Of a stretch of DNA of 64,000 nucleotides, positions 42,250-52,918 are shown in pieces; position 1 is the stretch's first letter; each line of letters opens with the position of its first letter. The notes under the pieces are model-generated. The model was not told the DNA's origin. It ran no database searches and saw only the letters and a program-made list of their open reading frames with translations. Source of the DNA: Rhyacophila brunnea (Eukaryota > Arthropoda > Insecta > Trichoptera > Rhyacophilidae). Made by a program: the position numbers and the translations under genes. Location: the NCBI GenBank assembly GCA_022495005.1, contig JAGYXB010000440.1, positions 1,364,001-1,428,000 of the forward strand, given 5' to 3'.

Positions 42250-42425
42250 ATAATTATTGATAACCATGCCATTGCTTTTTCGTACAAGGTGGTTGTTAGT
42301 AATTTTATACAATCATCACAAACACACAGGCTTTGAGAAAATCACATAAATTTATTCTGTCCTCGCCGGGAATCGAACCCAGAGCACAATGCACCATGCA
42401 CCACGAGAGCCGTCAATTATTGCTA
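42250..42425 (-). mobile_element. SINE-3, antisense
   Basis: On the minus strand: tRNA-like head with B box GGTTCGATTCC (near 42370), then GACAGAATAAATTTATGTGA, TTTTCTCAAAGCCTG and TACGAAAAAGCAATGG. Copies at 58650-58815 and 59765-59880. No functional tRNA fold. Confidence 0.7.
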
Positions 42426-42950
42426 TTTACACAATCTATATAGGAAACATTGCCTTCGAAAAATAAATTTATTTATTAAATATGTCAGTATTTCTACGAT
42501 AGAACTCCAATTTACAAAATGATAATATAAAGTATATTCAATTATGCAGGTGTTTTTAGGTCGATTGCTATTTCGGTTGTAACACCATTATCAATAGGTA
42601 CCTACTATAAAAATAAACGAATTGTCTACGTTTAAGAACAAAACTCATATAATGAGACGGTATTATCTTTCCCCATCACCCTTGGACTATTCTTGAATAA
42701 ACATAAAAGAAAAATATAAGAAAACAAAAAAATGTGCACATAACAAATCTAAATCTAAGACGTAGGTACACAACATGAGATTTACATTATAACAAATATT
42801 ACCCTCACAAGAGAGAAAACAAGAATACCTATATATAAAATAATAATAATAAAAAATAAAATAAAACATAGGTACTTAAGTACAATTTTATACAGAAAAA
42901 TAAAATTTCAAATACAAAATACATATCACGTCGCCGACAATATATGCGTT
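42426..42950. other. No gene seen
   Basis: AT-rich; the two antisense 60-codon frames are low complexity. Confidence 0.45.
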
Positions 42951-43050
42951 TTTTGGGAGCGCATTGACTAGTCTTGCACCTCTTGCTAATGGTGCCTGAT
43001 AGACTTGACATGAGGAAACGATTCCGATCCAGAATAAATCATGGTTGCGA
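42951..43050 (+). repeat. Repeat Z, uninterrupted
   Basis: GAGCGCATTGACTAGTCTTG, GTGCCTGATAGACTTGACAT and GATCCAGAATAAATCATGG match both halves of the copy at 30645. Confidence 0.6.
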
Positions 43051-43285
43051 CCACGTTGGTAGCAGCAGCGGTGACATATCGGCTTATAATGTCGTCGGTC
43101 CCAGGTTCGAATCTCGAGTCTGGTAAAATCACATATTGTTTCCCAATATATGGTTGGACCCAAATTGGAATAGCTTGAGCAAGTGCCTAAGATTCTAACT
43201 CGTTAAAAAAAATTGTTACTACAACCCTCACTCTGTGGAGACCAATGTGATCCTCTTGGGAGTGAACATGGTGATGTAGTGCAAT
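43051..43285 (+). mobile_element. SINE-2, near-complete
   Basis: Head with GTCGGTCCCAGGTTCGAATC (B box GGTTCGAATCT), then ACATATTGTTTCCCAATAT, GCTTGAGCAAGTGCCTAAG, CACTCTGTGGAGACCAATGT and GAACATGGTGATG. The antisense 91-codon frame over it is a shadow. Confidence 0.8.
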
Positions 43286-43497
43286 ATATTTTTATTTCGT
43301 AATCGTAGATAGTGGATGATTCCAAATACTGGATATCCAATATAAGAATACATTTTTTTGTCAACAAAATACTAACTATAAAAAATACCTAAAAAATCGA
43401 AGGCTTATTACTTTACGCTTTGAGTCAATTATCGAGTGCCTACAAATAAAGTAACGATTCTCGACAATAGAGTTAACAATAGTTAGAGTAGTTAGAC
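43286..43497. other. No gene seen
   Basis: AT-rich spacer. Confidence 0.4.
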
Positions 43498-44387
43498 CAG
43501 TGGTTTCCAAACTTTATGTTACTACGCCTCCCTTTTAAAAAATCTAATCTTGGCGCCTCCCCTCCCCCTTTATTTAAGTAAATAATACAGACACCTTTTT
43601 AAATAGCCAAAAATGTACTAATAACAATAATGAAAAAAAAGTTAATTGTAAAAATAAACAAGGTATTACAACTTATAGTAGATTAAATTTTAAAATAATT
43701 TATTTTTCAAGCGATGGTGTGCTTGTTTATTAGCACAAAGTGCTCTTTTTCTTCTAAACGGGATCGATATTTGGATTTCATTGAAGCCAATGCAGAAAAT
43801 CCCGTTTCGCATAAATATGATGTTACGAATCAATGGTAGCAGTACTTTACTTACAACTTGCATTGCTTTTCTTGACAAAGTATTATATTATTCTTCACTT
43901 CGATTCAACCAAAATTGAAGTAGGGTTTTTGTTTCAATGAAATATCGCATGATAATTCTATCAATGTTTCCGTTTCAATAGTAGTCAATCCAAATTCATC
44001 ATCGTTCATTGACAAATGGATTCTATCTTGGGCCCCACATCCTGAAGTGGGCCCCCAGGCCAGGATCTTTGGCGGGCCCACCTACCTATCGCTGAGGTTA
44101 AGGGCAGTGTGGTGCTCTGAAGTAATACTTCCTAAATTATACACAGAAGTTATCATTTAAGTATAACAATCATCTTATAGGTATCATCAAATAATCGCAA
44201 CGCACAACCACATATTTAAAATACGAGGACTTGTTTGTAACTATTAGAGTAAATTTGTAATGTGTGTTATGCCCGGGCCGCCAAGCTTTTTATAAACTAT
44301 GCATTTGCAAACTGCAAACCTGTGGCTACATTTGTATTTACAACTAACTACTACAACTTTTCGCGCCTCCCAGTTTGGAAATCGCTG
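43498..44387 (-). mobile_element. hAT-2, 890 bp, perfect 8-bp target duplication
   Basis: TIRs CAGTGGTTTCCAAACT and CAGTTTGGAAATCGCTG, flanked by AGTTAGAC on both sides (43490-43497, 44388-44395). Subterminal blocks TACGCCTCCC and GCGCCTCCC are inverted-repeat-associated. It keeps a relic of transposase on the minus strand and GGGCCCCCAGGCCAGGATCT, a block shared with hAT-7. Confidence 0.94.
43707..43880 (-). pseudogene. hAT transposase C-terminal dimerisation domain, relic
   Basis: The minus strand first reads SRKAMQVVSKVLLPL (about 43820-43880), matching the '...A...LLPF' block before the hAT dimerisation core. After one frameshift it reads YLCETGFSALASMKSKYRSR then LEEKEHFVL...TIA and a stop (43707-43817). 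'YLCExGFSAL' and 'KYRxRL' are hallmarks of the hAT-family dimerisation region (transposases such as those of hobo/Ac type and their domesticated relatives). The 62-codon frame at 43690-43878 follows the wrong phase for half its length. Catalytic parts upstream are absent, so this element is non-autonomous. Confidence 0.85.
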
Positions 44388-44399
44388 AGTTAGACAATT

Positions 44400-44548
44400 A
44401 ATAGTTAGAGATGTATTCTATAGTTTTTTAGACATATTATTGTACGGTGCGGACCGGATAACCTGGAGAGACTGGTGTTTTTGGGTAGCCTCCGGGGAAG
44501 GCGAAGCATATGAAGAACGTCGACGTGCTGGAGTAACCAAGTGAAGGA
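44400..44548 (+). pseudogene. RTE-like LINE tail, left of a nested insertion
   Basis: CGGACCGGATAACCTGGAGA then GTGTTTTTGGGTAGCCTCCG is close to 7175-7225. It breaks off at AGTAACCAAGTGAAGGA (44532-44548), which recurs at 45665-45681 after a nested R1-B. Confidence 0.75.
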
Positions 44549-44585
44549 TGGAAGGGATCAATGGAATCTCCGACTTGCTTATGTG
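44549..44585 (+). mobile_element. R1-B, left part of a nested copy
   Basis: GGAATCTCCGACTTGCTTAT resembles 24293-24317 (GAATCTCTGACTTACTTAT), the stretch encoding SLTYLCG. It is cut after TTATGTGG by hAT-7. Confidence 0.7.
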
Positions 44586-45365
44586 GCTCTTTTTCTTCTT
44601 CACAGCCTAATTTCTCGTTTATCGGTCTTTTGTCTATTGCACTCGGTGTACCTACACCATGGTCCCCACATCCTGAAGCGGGCCCTCAGGCTAGGATATT
44701 TGGGACGCCCCCTACCTACCGCTAAGATTAAAGGCAGTATGAAACACTACATAAACGTTTTTCAAATTGTGTGTTAGTTTAAATTAAGGGTACTTATACA
44801 GTGAATTATTGGCGATTTTCAATACATCTACTTTAATAATGGAGCTGTCAAGTATTGACATACAATAATCAAAAAAATATATTGCACAATTATATAAGTT
44901 ATTGAAAATTTTCATAGCTATGAAGTATAATAGCGCCGCAGGCGACTTTTTTTACTATTAAAGCTAATTTGTGATGTGTGTTTATCTCACTTATCTGGTC
45001 AACCCGACACGCCGGGCCCCCAGACTAAAGCCCTGTCAGCCCTCCCCAGCCATGACCTACACCACTCCGGAATTCGGGTGGACACCGAGAATTTTTTGAC
45101 AGCTCCATTAGGGATTGGGTTTCTAAAAAAACCTGACATTAGTGTTTCGAAATTTTTGTGTTAGAAATTAAAATCCAAGAATTTTTTATAAAAAGGGTGC
45201 TGGAGAATTATTACAAATCATTTTTTTGCCGTGTTTTTATTTGTCTAAGCCGAAAGGTATAGTTTATTGGCTTTCAATTTCAATGTTTAAAATCATTATG
45301 ATAATTTTCATTTTTGGGGGGTGCCAGGGCCCCTTGATCCCCCCCCCCCCCTGGGTGCGCCACTG
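44586..45365 (+). mobile_element. hAT-7, left end missing, nested in R1-B
   Basis: From CTCTTTTTCTTCTTCACAGC, collinear with 35655-36335, to the right TIR CCTGGGTGCGCCACTG. The first 60 bases present at 35595 are absent and about 50 bases of R1-B are also missing at the junction, so a deletion accompanied or followed insertion. C-run of 12 near 45340. Confidence 0.72.
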
Positions 45366-45664
45366 TCCCATATTATGTCGGTTGAAAGGGAAGAACTTCT
45401 CAAGTCAGTCAGACCCTCAGTTGGACCGGTCGGCCATTGCGACATTGGAAAATTTTTCTGCTTTTAAAAAGTTTGCGGCATTTTACGGCGAGCGAGAAGG
45501 TCTTTTCTCATCGAGAATTGACCGTAATACATTATATGGAAGTACGGATCACGCACACTCTAGTGCACGCCAACCAATGTCTTGGGAAGTTGCTCCTGGG
45601 ACGCGTCACTCTATACTCCTGCATAACGGGTATGGAGACGTGACGGGTGGTGGAGGTAAAAGCA
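45366..45664 (+). mobile_element. R1-B, right part of the nested copy
   Basis: CATATTATGTCGGTTGAAAG, GGCCATTGCGACATTGG, TTTGCGGCATTTTACGGCGA and GATCACGCACACTCTAGTGC run to GTGACGGGTGGTGGAGG. Followed by AGTAACCAAGTGAAGGA, a 17-bp duplicate of 44532-44548. Frames of 147 and 68 codons here are composite or shadows. Confidence 0.88.
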
Positions 45665-45745
45665 AGTAACCAAGTGAAGGACGTGATCCGGGATAGCCTT
45701 CACTATCAAGTCACAATCCTCAGCCATGTCGGAACGACTAAAAAG
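45665..45745 (+). pseudogene. RTE-like LINE tail, right of the nested insertion
   Basis: After the duplicated 17 bases, GACGTGATCCGGGATAGCCT and CACTATCAAGTCAC continue the tail seen at 7265-7330 (GACCGGGGGCAGCCTTCACT). Confidence 0.65.
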
Positions 45746-46324
45746 AAGAAAATGAAATGCAATGGATGATTAATTTCATGTTTGTAAAATTTATATGTTA
45801 AACAAAATCTACCACTATTTTTAGTTATTTTTTAACAAACAATATCCAGTGACCGATACATTTCTTTTAGTGCTATTTATTATCTATTTTTAAATGTCAA
45901 CTCATCACATATAAATAATGCATTGTTGTTTTGTTATGTATAGTGGAAAATGTCATTAAATTCTTGATTATATAATAAATCATTATATTACGATATAAGT
46001 ACCTATATACCAACTGACTTTGTTAATTTATTATTATTTTTATCAATTAATATATCGATGGTCTAATGTCAATACCAAGTATCTGACCTATATGAGGAAT
46101 ATGACTGTTTGATGTACCTACTAAAAACAACAAAAATACTGCCCATCGACTGCGAAATTCCCATTTATCTGTAGTTATTTTAACAAAAATGATACAGTCA
46201 TTTTAGTAATTTCCCGTATCTGAACATTGCAGACCTGTAAATAGTCCGTATCTTGCCTCTAAGCTGAATGTTGAATTCAGCTTCAAAATGTCACTCGAAT
46301 TATTTAAAAGGTAAAACAGTAAGT
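45746..46324. other. No gene seen
   Basis: AT-rich. Confidence 0.45.
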
Positions 46325-46332
46325 TATATAAT

Positions 46333-46563
46333 CAGCGCTCGAAATGGGAAAGTTTACGAACCGGAGCGCTCGACCAATTTTCTGAAGATATTTACATAGT
46401 CATCAAATCGTATGTGTATTTTATAAAAATAAGTGTCAGATTTTCTATTCTATGATCTAGCTCAGATGGTGAACATATTTTTTCCACGAGACGGAGCGAT
46501 AATTTTACAAATTTCACGAGCCGGAACGACGCTCCGGTGCGTTCCGTTCTATTTCGAGCCCTG
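46333..46563. mobile_element. hAT-3, 231 bp, perfect 8-bp target duplication
   Basis: TIRs CAGCGCTCGAAATGGG and CTATTTCGAGCCCTG, flanked by TATATAAT (46325-46332, 46564-46571). CGGAGCGCTCG and GACGCTCCGG words are subterminal. Non-coding. Confidence 0.94.
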
Positions 46564-46670
46564 TATATAATAAATTTTGATGATTATCTTTATATATATG
46601 TCACATTTTATTGGATGTTATCATTATATTAGGCGTTATGTGCTTTGCTTTACCACTTTTTACTTTAATG

Positions 46671-46899
46671 CAGTGCTCAAAATGGACCGGAGCGCCGTTC
46701 CGGTTCGTGAAATCTGTAAAGATATCGCTCCGTCTCGTGGACAAAATAATTTGACCGTCTGAGCTAGATAATATGCCATATAACAAAAAATCTATCACAC
46801 TTATGTTTATAAAATACACATAAAAATTGATAACCATGTTAATATCCTCAGAAAATTTTCGAGCGCTCCGATTCGTAAACTTTTCCATTTCGAGCGCTG
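46671..46899. mobile_element. hAT-3, inverted neighbour, 6/8 target duplication
   Basis: CAGTGCTCAAAATGGACCGG to CCATTTCGAGCGCTG, in the opposite orientation to the copy 108 bases to the left. Flanks CTTTAATG and CTTTACGG. The two copies form an inverted repeat with arms of about 230 bases. Confidence 0.85.
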
Positions 46900-46907
46900 C
46901 TTTACGG

Positions 46908-47620
46908 GTTATTGGTATGCTATGTAGTTACAACATATTGTGTGAAATATCGACAGTCAGATACAGGATATTAAAAATTTGTTTTTTTAGCTTCCTGCAC
47001 AATTTATAAAAAGTCACTTACGGGATATTGACATTAGGCTATCGATGTTATTATATACTTCACAATAATTGCAAACTAAAACAGAAACATGATATTTCCA
47101 TGTAAAATAAATTAATTAATGCAGTTTATTAATTAAGTATCCCACACTGATTAATAAAATCATAACTGCATACTGATTGCAAAAATAATTGCATACTCAA
47201 ATGCCATGAAAATATTCACAATCGAGCAAGCTGGGATAGATTGGCAATTTTATTTTGATTGGCAATAAAAATGCACTAGGGAACCACACACTAGGCGTCA
47301 ATTAAACACTTATCGTACCAGTAAACATATTTATATCCTGCAGTATAATCTCGTGTATACTGCATTTTAATACGGCGGTTTGAGGCATACACGGAAATTT
47401 TATATACCAGGATTTATGAAGCTCGACAATATTACCATCGTAAACTGAACAGATTTAATGTTGCCCAGAGGCAGGTCACGAATGATGTGAGGTTGATTGA
47501 CTGTATGGAAGAGGATTTGAACTGGATAGAAATGCTGGGATCAGGAGCCAGAAACTGAACAAATAATAATTACAAGATAAAAAAGACTTTTTATATACCA
47601 CATTTTTTAATTTTCTGTTG
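46908..47620. other. No gene; short open piece near 47450
   Basis: AT-rich. LNRFNVAQRQVTNDVRLIDC then MEEDLNWIEMLGSGARN is open at about 47447-47558 and could be a LINE fragment (the 'RFAQRQV' part is suggestive). Too short to name. Confidence 0.35.
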
Positions 47621-47624
47621 AATC

Positions 47625-48075
47625 ATATAAACTTGACAATTCTATATATTAATTATTTAGGACAAATAAGATAATTGTCAACAAATCATTTTTTTGCTAT
47701 TTTGTAACAAACAAACAAATATAGAATACTGAAATGTCATTTTGATTTCCATAGTAACCGACGTATAAATATTAATAATTTGTTGCTAGGACCACCCCCT
47801 TAGCAACCAATAATAGTGGATTGGATTACGGATTTCTTCCGAAATAACTTTTCATACAAAACAGAATTAACTGAAAATGAATTCAATTCTATTTAAAGGT
47901 GGCTAAAAGTATTGAAAGAATACATTGACATCGTGTTCTGATATTTTCTAAAAGTTTCAAATCTCTAGCTAGTCGGTAAGTTAGTTAAAAATCGATTGCA
48001 AGATTTGTACTGGATAAACAACCACCGGACAAACAAGAATACGAGCTAAGAAAAACTTGGTAAAAATTATTTACG
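47625..48075 (-). repeat. Repeat X, antisense copy
   Basis: AATCATATAAACTTG through GGACCACCCCCTTAGCAACC and GGATTTCTTCCGAAATAACT to ATACGAGCTAAGAAAAACTT, the complement of 3240-3750 without the 50-bp duplication. Confidence 0.8.
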
Positions 48076-48930
48076 TAAAAATGGCATAATAGTTCGATAG
48101 GTACTGTGATGTCACTTTTTATGTTTTCTTCCATAATATTTTCCAAATTGTACATTCTTTGATGTGACAAAATATTATAACTGCAACTTTATTGGTTACA
48201 AAGAATATTAAAAAATATCTGCATCTGACCAATTATGAAAAAAAGGTTAATATGGCAAAAAGATATATATATAGTAAAATGCAAGATACCTAAAAATGAT
48301 TAAACTTCAATTAAAAAAAAAAATGATTAAAGGTTTGTGTTGGGATGCTAATTCCGATTATTTTGATATATAATACTTTAAAATATCTTATACTATAAAC
48401 GAACTTGTCAGACTAATTTCAAAACGTTGTTTTTGCTCTCCTGTAAAATTGTGTAAACAGCAGTTATAACCGTTTGGCATCACAGTACCGAGTTGTTCTT
48501 CTTCTTCGACATGACCTCATGGCTGGGATACTAGAAATGATTGATGACGATCTGAAACTGCGGGATGATACTTGTGAAGGTGGCCAAATGCAGTAGTTTA
48601 GTGGGGCCGGCGAACCGGGACTACATAAGATTTCAATTTATACACATATTAATTGTTTAATCTAGTAGTAGTTTACTATTTCTTTATGCTCTTGGATAAA
48701 ATATCTTACTGTACTACGTTTTAATAATAAACATATCCTTTAAATATGGTGGTACTAATATGATTCGGCTGTAAAATGAAAGAAAATTTATAATGTTTTT
48801 TTATTGTAAGTTTATCTTTAAATTAAAAAAAAAATATTTACAATTTTAAAGTTTCAAATACGTTAAATAATTAGTAATTACCACCGAAAATACTTTAAAA
48901 ATAAAAATATATTATTAGAAAATTGACTTG
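48076..48930. other. No gene seen
   Basis: AT-rich. CATGACCTCATGGCTGGGAT near 48510 resembles a repeat end but is unmatched here. Confidence 0.4.
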
Positions 48931-48933
48931 AAG

Positions 48934-49195
48934 CGGCTTAAGCGTCGGCCTATACCTGTATCTGGCTACGATACCGGTCTATAGTGTCGAGGGTCCCGGG
49001 TTCGAATCCTGGATCTGGCAAAGTACACATATTGTTTTTCAATTTGTGTATGAGTCATAGTATGGACCTGATAGGTTGAGCAAGTGGCTGACATCCATTT
49101 CTCGTAAAAATAAAACCTGTTAATACAAACCTCCACTCTGTGGAGGCCCATATGATCCTATTAGGATCGGACATGGTCGAAAGAAAGAAAAAAGA
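48934..49195 (+). mobile_element. SINE-2, most complete copy
   Basis: Head CGGCTTAAGCGTCGGCCTAT, B box GGTTCGAATCC at about 48999, then CTGGATCTGGCAAAGTACAC, TAGGTTGAGCAAGTGGCTGA, CTCCACTCTGTGGAGGCCCA and GGATCGGACATGGTCGAAAG with an A-rich (GAAA)n tail. Pol III promoter elements appear intact at the B box. The antisense 61-codon frame is a shadow. Confidence 0.88.
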
Positions 49196-49372
49196 AATCT
49201 GGCAAGTACAAAATATCTTGTTTTTCAATTCGTGTATTAGTCAGAGTATTGACCTTATAGGTTGAGCAAGTGGCTGAAATTCATTTCTCGTAAAAACAAT
49301 ATCTTTTAATACAAGCCCCCACTGTGTAGAGGCCCATATGACCTTATTAGGATCGGGCATGGTCAAAAAATT
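49196..49372 (+). mobile_element. SINE-2, head-less tandem copy
   Basis: Starts ATCTGGCAAGTACAAAATAT just past the tRNA-like part and ends GGATCGGGCATGGTCAAAAA. It directly follows the A-rich tail of the copy before it, giving a head-to-tail pair. Confidence 0.85.
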
Positions 49373-50090
49373 GGATTCTGTGTATTCCATCGCTTGTATT
49401 TCGTATTCCGTCGCGTCCATTCCTTAGTAGCATTACTATTCTTACCTTTCTACCATTATTTGAGTCTGCATGTATATGGAATCAAGTCCATAGATAAATC
49501 CTTAGAGATCTAACACCACCGAATAATCATTGAGTGTATGGCAATCAATTCAATTACAATAGCCTACGTTCATGAATACCAGGCAAGCAGACAACCAAAA
49601 TACTCGAAATTTATACGAATGTCGTATAATAATTGCAGGGTTTGATAATGCACAGCGTTAGTTTCGTTATATTTCGGCGGTTCCGGAAAAAGATTACAAA
49701 GGAAATGAGCATGGAGGGAAAGTTGGTCGCAACCAGTCGCGGCGTTAAGGTCCATTTTGTGCATTAAATGTATGATATAATGGCGGAATTGCGCCCTTAA
49801 CGGTGGCGAGACTTGCACAGTTTTTCACTTTACTAGCGCATTCAACCCCTACTCACGCTTACACGGTGTTTCAAAAATATATTGTATATATATATAGGTT
49901 AACAAATACTTACCATTATCCACTCGAGTACTTGGATATGACAGAGTGGAGTTATCTTTTCAGTTTTTTTCTGGTTGATGATCCTTCTCTCAACCCATTG
50001 TGTTAATAGTATGGTATATATTATTATGGTAATATAAACTAATAGACAAATAATAAATGTACGTTTTAATAAATATGACGATTTTAGTCA
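49373..50090. other. No gene seen
   Basis: AT-rich to moderate. An antisense 82-codon frame at 49570-49818 has no known domain. Confidence 0.4.
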
Positions 50091-50094
50091 TTAA

Positions 50095-50300
50095 TACTCG
50101 TTTATTATATTTTTAGGTTTCTATATCTCGTGTCTGTAGATATATAATATCGAGTGTCCAGGAATCGAATCCCCTCGGCATGAAAATAATAATAAATACT
50201 CATTTATATACAATTTGTATTTGGGCCCAGAGTATTGACTTAATAGTCTCTGTAGAGACCCATTATGATCTTCTTTAGGATCGAAAAGGTTTAAAAAAAA
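50095..50300 (+). mobile_element. SINE-2-like, diverged
   Basis: GTGTCCAGGAATCGAATCCC replaces the B-box region. Then ATTTATATACAATTTGTATT, AGTATTGACTTAATAG, CTCTGTAGAGACCCATTATG and GATCGAAAAGG follow the SINE-2 order with deletions. Confidence 0.55.
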
Positions 50301-52440
50301 GTACGTATATTGCTTTATCATGGTGAATACTTATTAACTAAACTTTTTAAGGATTCTTCATTTAGTTTTATTTACATTGAATAGTTTTTTTACCATTCCC
50401 TCAAATTCGTGCATGATAATCGTCACCCTGATTCAAATAATATTATTGTCTAATAATCACAAATGTGTGTATTTTGGCTCCCCTTCATTTTGTATTACGG
50501 TAATTTATCAATCAATTTACGCTTTCTATATCCAGTTGTCCACATTGGATTCAATCTCATAATTCAATTAACACAAAACAATTAAAGTAAATAACACTTG
50601 CAAAACTTTAGAACTAGACGTCATTGTTGCCAAATCGAGAAAAAAAATATACACGAAAACTTCATAGATCCTTTTAAATTTCCCAACTTTAATAAATTTA
50701 ATATATCTACTATGCTAATATAGCTACCACACAATAAAAAAAATCACTTTGAATAAAATTATTATTATAATTTACTCGCATGGTGGCAGATTGTTAACAA
50801 TGAAATTAAAATAAAAACGATTAAGCAATAAGTATTTAAAATCTAACCTAACCTAACCTTGCCATCTAGTCATTATGATAAAACACTTTATTGGCATGCT
50901 TCCTAATCCATGATAACCATAAAAAAGCATGATATTATTAAAATTCCTATGAGAAAAATCATATCTTGAATGCGCAACTCCACACTGTGAGGACTTAATG
51001 ATCCATATGCTACGCCTATAGCAAATATGGCAAAAACCTTGTTTCAGCGCTTCACTAACGCAATGAAGAAATTCTATACGTATAACTGCGTGTATCAGTG
51101 AGGTCGGTTCTTCTGGGCGAAATAAGCGATAAAAATGGTTTTTACAATTGGTTTTGTTTATTGATTGACTGAATGGTTTATAAAGTAGGTAAAACATAAA
51201 CATCTAGGTTGATCGAGATTTAACTAAGCCATGCATATAAAATGTCCGCCGGAACGCAGTTATCGTGGCGTCTTAACCTTACGTGCCTCGCCGACTGATT
51301 TAAACTTGATATTTATCATCAGGGACTCCTTCGTCTACACAGTCATATAATTTTTGTTTCGCTTTTAGTTGTTACTAGAGTTATTTACGAGTTACTATTC
51401 AAATGTATTTTGTTTTTCTTCATTGCCCACCGGTTGGCGAACTACCTTGCCGAATACAAACACGTAGGTGTACGCTTAATGTATATTCTTTTATTTCAAT
51501 TAAATTGTTCTTATTTATAGTCAATTTTATTTTATATACTTTTATATTCATTAATAATTCAATTGTATAAACATCACTGATCTCCCTATACCAGAGGCGT
51601 CGCGTGCGCGATTCTTTGATATCACAAAAGAATGGCATACAATATAAAATTAACAAAGAAATTTCAAAATTGACATCTACCATTAAGATCAATAAAATAA
51701 ATTGTGTATATTCTAATTAAAATATAATTTTAATTTTAATATTAAAATATTGTTAATTTACGTATATTTCCATGTTAGTATTGTGTGCCAATGATTTGTG
51801 ATACAACGTCTCGCCTAGCGCGAATATCGATCTGCTACAGAAACGAGAAGGGTGAGTGAACTTGCGTTGTAATTTTGAACGCGCGTAAAAATAAACGTTC
51901 GCATAAGTGATAAATCATATGATTGAAGTTTTATTATTCAAGACAACGGAAAACACATTTTGTTTTGAATCACAGCATTGCCTGATCTGATATTATTTAC
52001 TACAGATTTCGAATACTCAAATGTAGTAAATATTGTTTGCATGAAAGTCATTATTTTTGTATTATTAATACATAGTACCTATATCAATATTTTATTCATT
52101 TTTATGTTTCATACCAGGTCCCCCGACGTTTACTGAGACATTCATATATATGGAACCATTTACATACAATATGTATTATATTATATCGACGCTCTCCGTT
52201 TATTGATTTGATTTCATGTGATATTTTTCTGTACTTTTATCTTAAAATGGTGTATTAAAAAGCATATCTTTCACTCTTATTGTCATTTTATTAACAGTAA
52301 ATGGTCTTGTCAGCTGTTTTTTTTATTAATTGCAATGTAAATACAGCAACACAGTCTGTATTTACATAAATCATGCTAAATTAATCCATATAAAAAAACA
52401 TAACGCGTGCTACGCTGTTTACTCACACTCCAAAACTGCA
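50301..52440. other. No gene seen
   Basis: AT-rich, with CTAACCTAACCTAACC at 50845. An antisense 116-codon frame (50853-51203) shows no domain I know, and an antisense 90-codon frame (51420-51692) likewise. Confidence 0.4.
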
Positions 52441-52447
52441 TTTACAG

Positions 52448-52918
52448 TATGCACAAACAACGTTATAAGCCCCCCTTAATCCCCCCCTCGCGTGCAGACA
52501 GGGGAGTCGAAGCCCATTTTCACCACACGAATTTCAAGGTGGATCGTCTGCCCTAACACCGACTCGGATCAACCACCATTCCAACTGCCCACAGCCCCTC
52601 AAATCGGCGATTAGACTGCACCATTTCAAGTACGCCTGCGTGAACCTTAAACCCCCGAAGGGTGCCAACCCTCCCGCGAGTATACCCATCTCAGTCGCAC
52701 TAGTTCAATTACCCCCGGTTTACTTGGTTCCGTCTCTTTCTAGAACGACACAACACGGGGTATTCCGCCGGTGTTTGGTTGACAACGCGCGCCGCGTACA
52801 AATAAATCATTTTTATAGTCGATTGTTGGACAAACTGTTCGATTGTACCAATTTTAAAAACTATTTATTGTATTATCTGTTTACAATAAGTGTTTATATA
52901 CTATGTGTCAGTTAATAA
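52448..52918 (+). other. GC-rich open stretch with polyadenylation-like signal
   Basis: One frame stays open for about 150 codons (about 52470-52918), although the surroundings are AT-rich and stop-dense. An internal ATG at 52640 gives 91 codons, but the open frame starts well before it. It reads ...PHEFQGGSSALTPTRINHHS... and ...LKSAIRLHHFKYACVNLKPP..., rich in Pro, Ser and His. TAATAAAGC follows the stop at once (52913-52920). No family recognised. Candidates are a retrotransposon LTR or gag region, a terminal exon, or a chance GC-rich block. Confidence 0.4.

Noticed and set aside
50845..50862. CTAACCTAACCTAACC as telomere-like repeat
   Set aside because: Only about three units of CTAAC; insect telomeric TTAGG would read CCTAA in long arrays. 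Such short runs are common interspersed words.
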